A DNA stretch of 32,655 nt. Origin: UBA6136 sp044237765 (lineage in GTDB: Bacteria; Pseudomonadota; Gammaproteobacteria; Methylococcales; Methylococcaceae). Of this stretch, positions 30,367 through 32,655 are shown piece by piece. The position numbers and the translations under genes were made by a program. The DNA lies in the NCBI GenBank assembly GCA_044237765.1, contig JBIIEQ010000035.1:1-32655 (forward strand), in the 5' to 3' direction. Under the pieces are notes generated by a model. It had not been told where the DNA came from, searched no databases, and saw nothing but the letters and a program-made list of their open reading frames with translations. How positions within the stretch are numbered: position 1 is the first letter of the stretch; each line of letters opens with the position of its first letter.

Positions 30367-32205
30367 ATGACCGATACTCCCCTAACCTTCGCCGACCTGA
30401 ACCTGTCCGACGCGCTGCTTGAAACCGTGCGCGAAATTGGTTACGAGTCACCCTCGCCCATTCAGGCCGCCAGTATTCCGCATCTCCTGGCGGGCCGTGA
30501 CCTGCTCGGTCAGGCGCAGACTGGCACCGGCAAGACGGCCGCCTTTGCCCTGCCCATTCTCAATCGCATCGACGTCTCCAAGCGGGTGCCGCAGGCGCTG
30601 GTATTGGCACCGACCCGGGAACTGGCGATTCAGGTCGCCGAGGCTTTCCAGACCTATGCCCGTCACATGGAGGGCTTCCACATCCTGCCCGTTTACGGCG
30701 GTCAAGGCATGGGCCAGCAGTTGCGCCAACTGGCGCGCGGGGTCCACGTCATCGTCGGCACCCCGGGTCGAGTCATGGATCATCTGCGGCGTGAAACCCT
30801 TAACCTGGATCATCTGCAGACCCTGGTCCTCGACGAAGCCGATGAAATGCTGCGCATGGGATTTATCGAGGATGTGGAATGGATTCTCGAGCATACCCCG
30901 GATACCCGTCAGACGGCGCTGTTCTCCGCCACCATGCCGCCGGTCATCAAGAAGATCGCCAGCCGCCATCTGAATGAACCGGCAGAAATCAAGATTCAGA
31001 GCAAGACCTCAACGGTCGAGTCGATCAACCAGCAGTTCTGGCTGGTATCGGGCCTGCAGAAACTGGAAGCACTGACCCGCATCCTGGACGCCGATGACAT
31101 CGACGCGATGATCATCTTTGTCCGCACCAAAACGGAAACGGTCGAGCTGGCCGAAAAACTGGAGGCGCGCGGCTATGAAGCCGCTGCCTTGAATGGCGAC
31201 ATGACGCAGGTGCTGCGCGAGAAGGTCATTGATCGGCTTAAGAAAGGTTCGCTGGATATCGTGATCGCGACCGACGTGGCCGCGCGAGGTCTGGATGTAG
31301 AACGCATCACCCATGTCGTCAACTATGACATCCCCTACGACACCGAAACCTACGTGCACCGCATCGGTCGCACCGGACGGGCGGGTCGCAAGGGCACAGC
31401 CATCCTGTTTGTTGCACCCCGCGAACGTCGAATGTTGCGGGCCATCGAGCAGGCGACCCGTTCGCCCATCCAGCAGATGCGGCTACCGACGCTCCGCGAT
31501 ATCGCCGACAAGCGAACCGAACAGTTCAAGGCGCAGTTGGTCGAGACGCTCGACAGCCAGGATGTCACGTTCTACCGGGATCTCATCGACAAACTCGTCG
31601 CCGAGGACATTGGCGAGCCTGCGGATATTGCCGCGGCCATCGCCCATCTTTTGTTCCGGGAACGTCCGCTGGCCGCCGCGGATGAACCGGAACCGCCGAT
31701 GCGCGAATTTTCAAGGGATTTCGATGACCGCCGTCCACCGGCGCGCCGAAACGAGCGGTTTGAGGGGCGCAGTGACAGCAGACGTGAACCCAAAGGCGAC
31801 TTTCGTCGCCCGGAAGGTGACATGCGCAGCTTCACCATCGATGTCGGGCGAAGCCATGGTGTGATGCCCAAGGACATCGTCGGCGCCATCGCCAACGAAG
31901 GCGGCATCGGCGCCCGCCAGATCGGCGCCATCAAGCTGTTCGATACCTACAGTACGGTTGAACTGCCGGCAGGTCTGCCTAATGAAGTATTTCAGGCACT
32001 TGGCCGCACTTGGATCCGGGGCCAACGCATTAATCTGCAACCTTCAGAAGGCGGCGGTCCCCGCAAGCCACCATCCGCGCCGCCGAAACGCAGCTATGGC
32101 GTCGATAAACCCAGCGGAGACAAGCCACCGCGCAAGAAAAAGGTGGAAGGGTTGACGCTACCGCCATCCAAGTACCGCGCCAAACCGAAGACTGACAGCG
32201 AATAA
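30367..32205 (+). CDS. deaD: DEAD-box ATP-dependent RNA helicase, DeaD/CsdA type
   Basis: The 612-residue protein unwinds RNA in ribosome assembly and mRNA decay, especially in the cold. Helicase motifs in order are the Q motif (F8, SPIQ at 30-33), AQTGTGKT, PTRELAIQ, TPGR, DEADEM, SATMP and HRIGRTGRAG. A dimerisation region follows, then a DbpA-type RNA-binding domain (VGRSHGVMPKDIVGAI...IGAIKLFDTYSTVELP) and a basic, proline-rich tail (PPRKKKVEG). The C-terminal domain identifies DeaD/CsdA rather than RhlE or SrmB. Its leader, from the ettA stop, is only 86 bp, much shorter than the long cold-responsive leader of E. coli csdA, unless transcription starts inside ettA. Confidence 0.95.
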   Translation: MTDTPLTFADLNLSDALLETVREIGYESPSPIQAASIPHLLAGRDLLGQAQTGTGKTAAFALPILNRIDVSKRVPQALVLAPTRELAIQVAEAFQTYARHMEGFHILPVYGGQGMGQQLRQLARGVHVIVGTPGRVMDHLRRETLNLDHLQTLVLDEADEMLRMGFIEDVEWILEHTPDTRQTALFSATMPPVIKKIASRHLNEPAEIKIQSKTSTVESINQQFWLVSGLQKLEALTRILDADDIDAMIIFVRTKTETVELAEKLEARGYEAAALNGDMTQVLREKVIDRLKKGSLDIVIATDVAARGLDVERITHVVNYDIPYDTETYVHRIGRTGRAGRKGTAILFVAPRERRMLRAIEQATRSPIQQMRLPTLRDIADKRTEQFKAQLVETLDSQDVTFYRDLIDKLVAEDIGEPADIAAAIAHLLFRERPLAAADEPEPPMREFSRDFDDRRPPARRNERFEGRSDSRREPKGDFRRPEGDMRSFTIDVGRSHGVMPKDIVGAIANEGGIGARQIGAIKLFDTYSTVELPAGLPNEVFQALGRTWIRGQRINLQPSEGGGPRKPPSAPPKRSYGVDKPSGDKPPRKKKVEGLTLPPSKYRAKPKTDSE

Positions 32206-32486
32206 ATGGCTTGCACGGAGGCCGCGCGGAACACTCACTGATTCGGTTTAAGGCACACAAAACCGGGCTGGCGGGGCTAACGCTCAGGATCGGTGTCTGC
32301 GCGGGGGTAAGGGATCAATCATCGCCAACTGCTCAAGCCAATTTGAGAACTCAACTCAGGTATACGTCGGGTATCCATGCACTTCGTAAATTATCAGGTT
32401 GGACGCCACCCAGTGGATAAGGCCTGTTTGCGACCCGTCATCTCAACTCAAAATGCACTGTCAGCGAAATCGGCAGAAACACACCA
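32206..32486. other. Intergenic region between deaD and metG
   Basis: This 281-bp region has no supported gene. It must contain the metG leader. A short palindrome TTGAGAACTCAA is at 32343-32354, and an AT-rich patch (GTAAATTATC) near 32386-32395 could be part of a promoter, but no convincing -35/-10 pair is seen. Confidence 0.35.
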
Positions 32487-32655
32487 ATGAAACCACGCAA
32501 AATCCTTGTCACCAGCGCCCTGCCCTACGCCAACGGCCCGATCCACCTCGGACATCTTGTCGAATACATCCAGACCGATATCTGGGTCCGATTTCAGAAG
32601 ATGTGCGGGCATGAGTGCCATTATATCTGCGCCGACGACACCCACGGCACGCCGA
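32487..32655 (+). CDS. metG: Methionyl-tRNA synthetase, N-terminal fragment
   Basis: The 56 visible codons begin KILVTSALPYANGPIHLGHL, the opening of class I methionyl-tRNA synthetase, with the ATP-binding HIGH-type motif as HLGH at residues 20-23. CADDTHGTP follows as in MetG. The gene runs off the right edge, so the KMSKS motif and C-terminal domain cannot be seen. The ATG at 32487 gives the usual N-terminus; its ribosome-binding site is weak. Confidence 0.93.
   Translation, partial: MKPRKILVTSALPYANGPIHLGHLVEYIQTDIWVRFQKMCGHECHYICADDTHGTP

Noticed and set aside
1..32655. CRISPR arrays, tRNA or rRNA genes, and riboswitches
   Set aside because: Reading both strands gave no regularly spaced repeats, no tRNA-like cloverleaf with a TTCGA-type T loop, and no recognised riboswitch core.

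Overview
The window is chromosomal DNA of a gammaproteobacterium, probably an environmental one. The evidence is gene content and order. There is a homodimeric-type aceE-aceF-lpdA set, a nudJ-mnmA-purB order resembling that of Escherichia coli, a lolA-rarA pair, and the clpS-clpA-infA-bpt-aat block common in gamma- and betaproteobacteria. The species cannot be named from sequence alone. The DNA looks moderately GC-rich and is packed very tightly: all four convergent gene pairs between 2.5 and 26 kb end within about 16 bp of each other or overlap.

Region by region: (1) 1-1806 is accessory DNA. It holds the end of an IS3-family element with the first codons of its orfA, the tail of a gene apparently cut by it, a small secreted protein, two weak hypothetical ORFs and a gene-poor stretch with DnaA-box-like inverted motifs. 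(2) 1807-3844 encodes an exodeoxyribonuclease III family nuclease overlapping an AmpG-like MFS transporter. (3) 3847-9676 (minus) is the pyruvate dehydrogenase operon aceE-aceF-lpdA. (4) 10054-10752 is aquaporin Z. (5) 10756-15809 is the unusual part: a divergent locus with an AlkB-type membrane di-iron hydroxylase (minus), a NodU-family O-carbamoyltransferase (plus) and a two-domain haem-oxygenase-like di-iron protein (plus). (6) 15788-22648 (minus) is a housekeeping run: nudJ-mnmA-purB-lolA-rarA-birA-coaX. (7) 22872-28426 holds the complete bacterial N-degron machinery: clpS and clpA (plus), then infA and the tRNA-dependent aminoacyl-protein transferases bpt and aat (minus), with a DUF482 acyltransferase-like protein upstream. 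(8) 28613-32655 encodes the translation factor EttA, a DeaD/CsdA RNA helicase and the start of metG.

The best candidate for something undescribed is the 10.8-15.8 kb locus. Two different classes of di-iron oxygenase flank a carbamoyltransferase. The haem-oxygenase-like protein is an internal duplication: its C-terminal half keeps all expected metal ligands, while its N-terminal half has lost every one at the aligned positions. A pathway that hydroxylates a lipid-like substrate and then caps it as a carbamate would fit, but that is inference.
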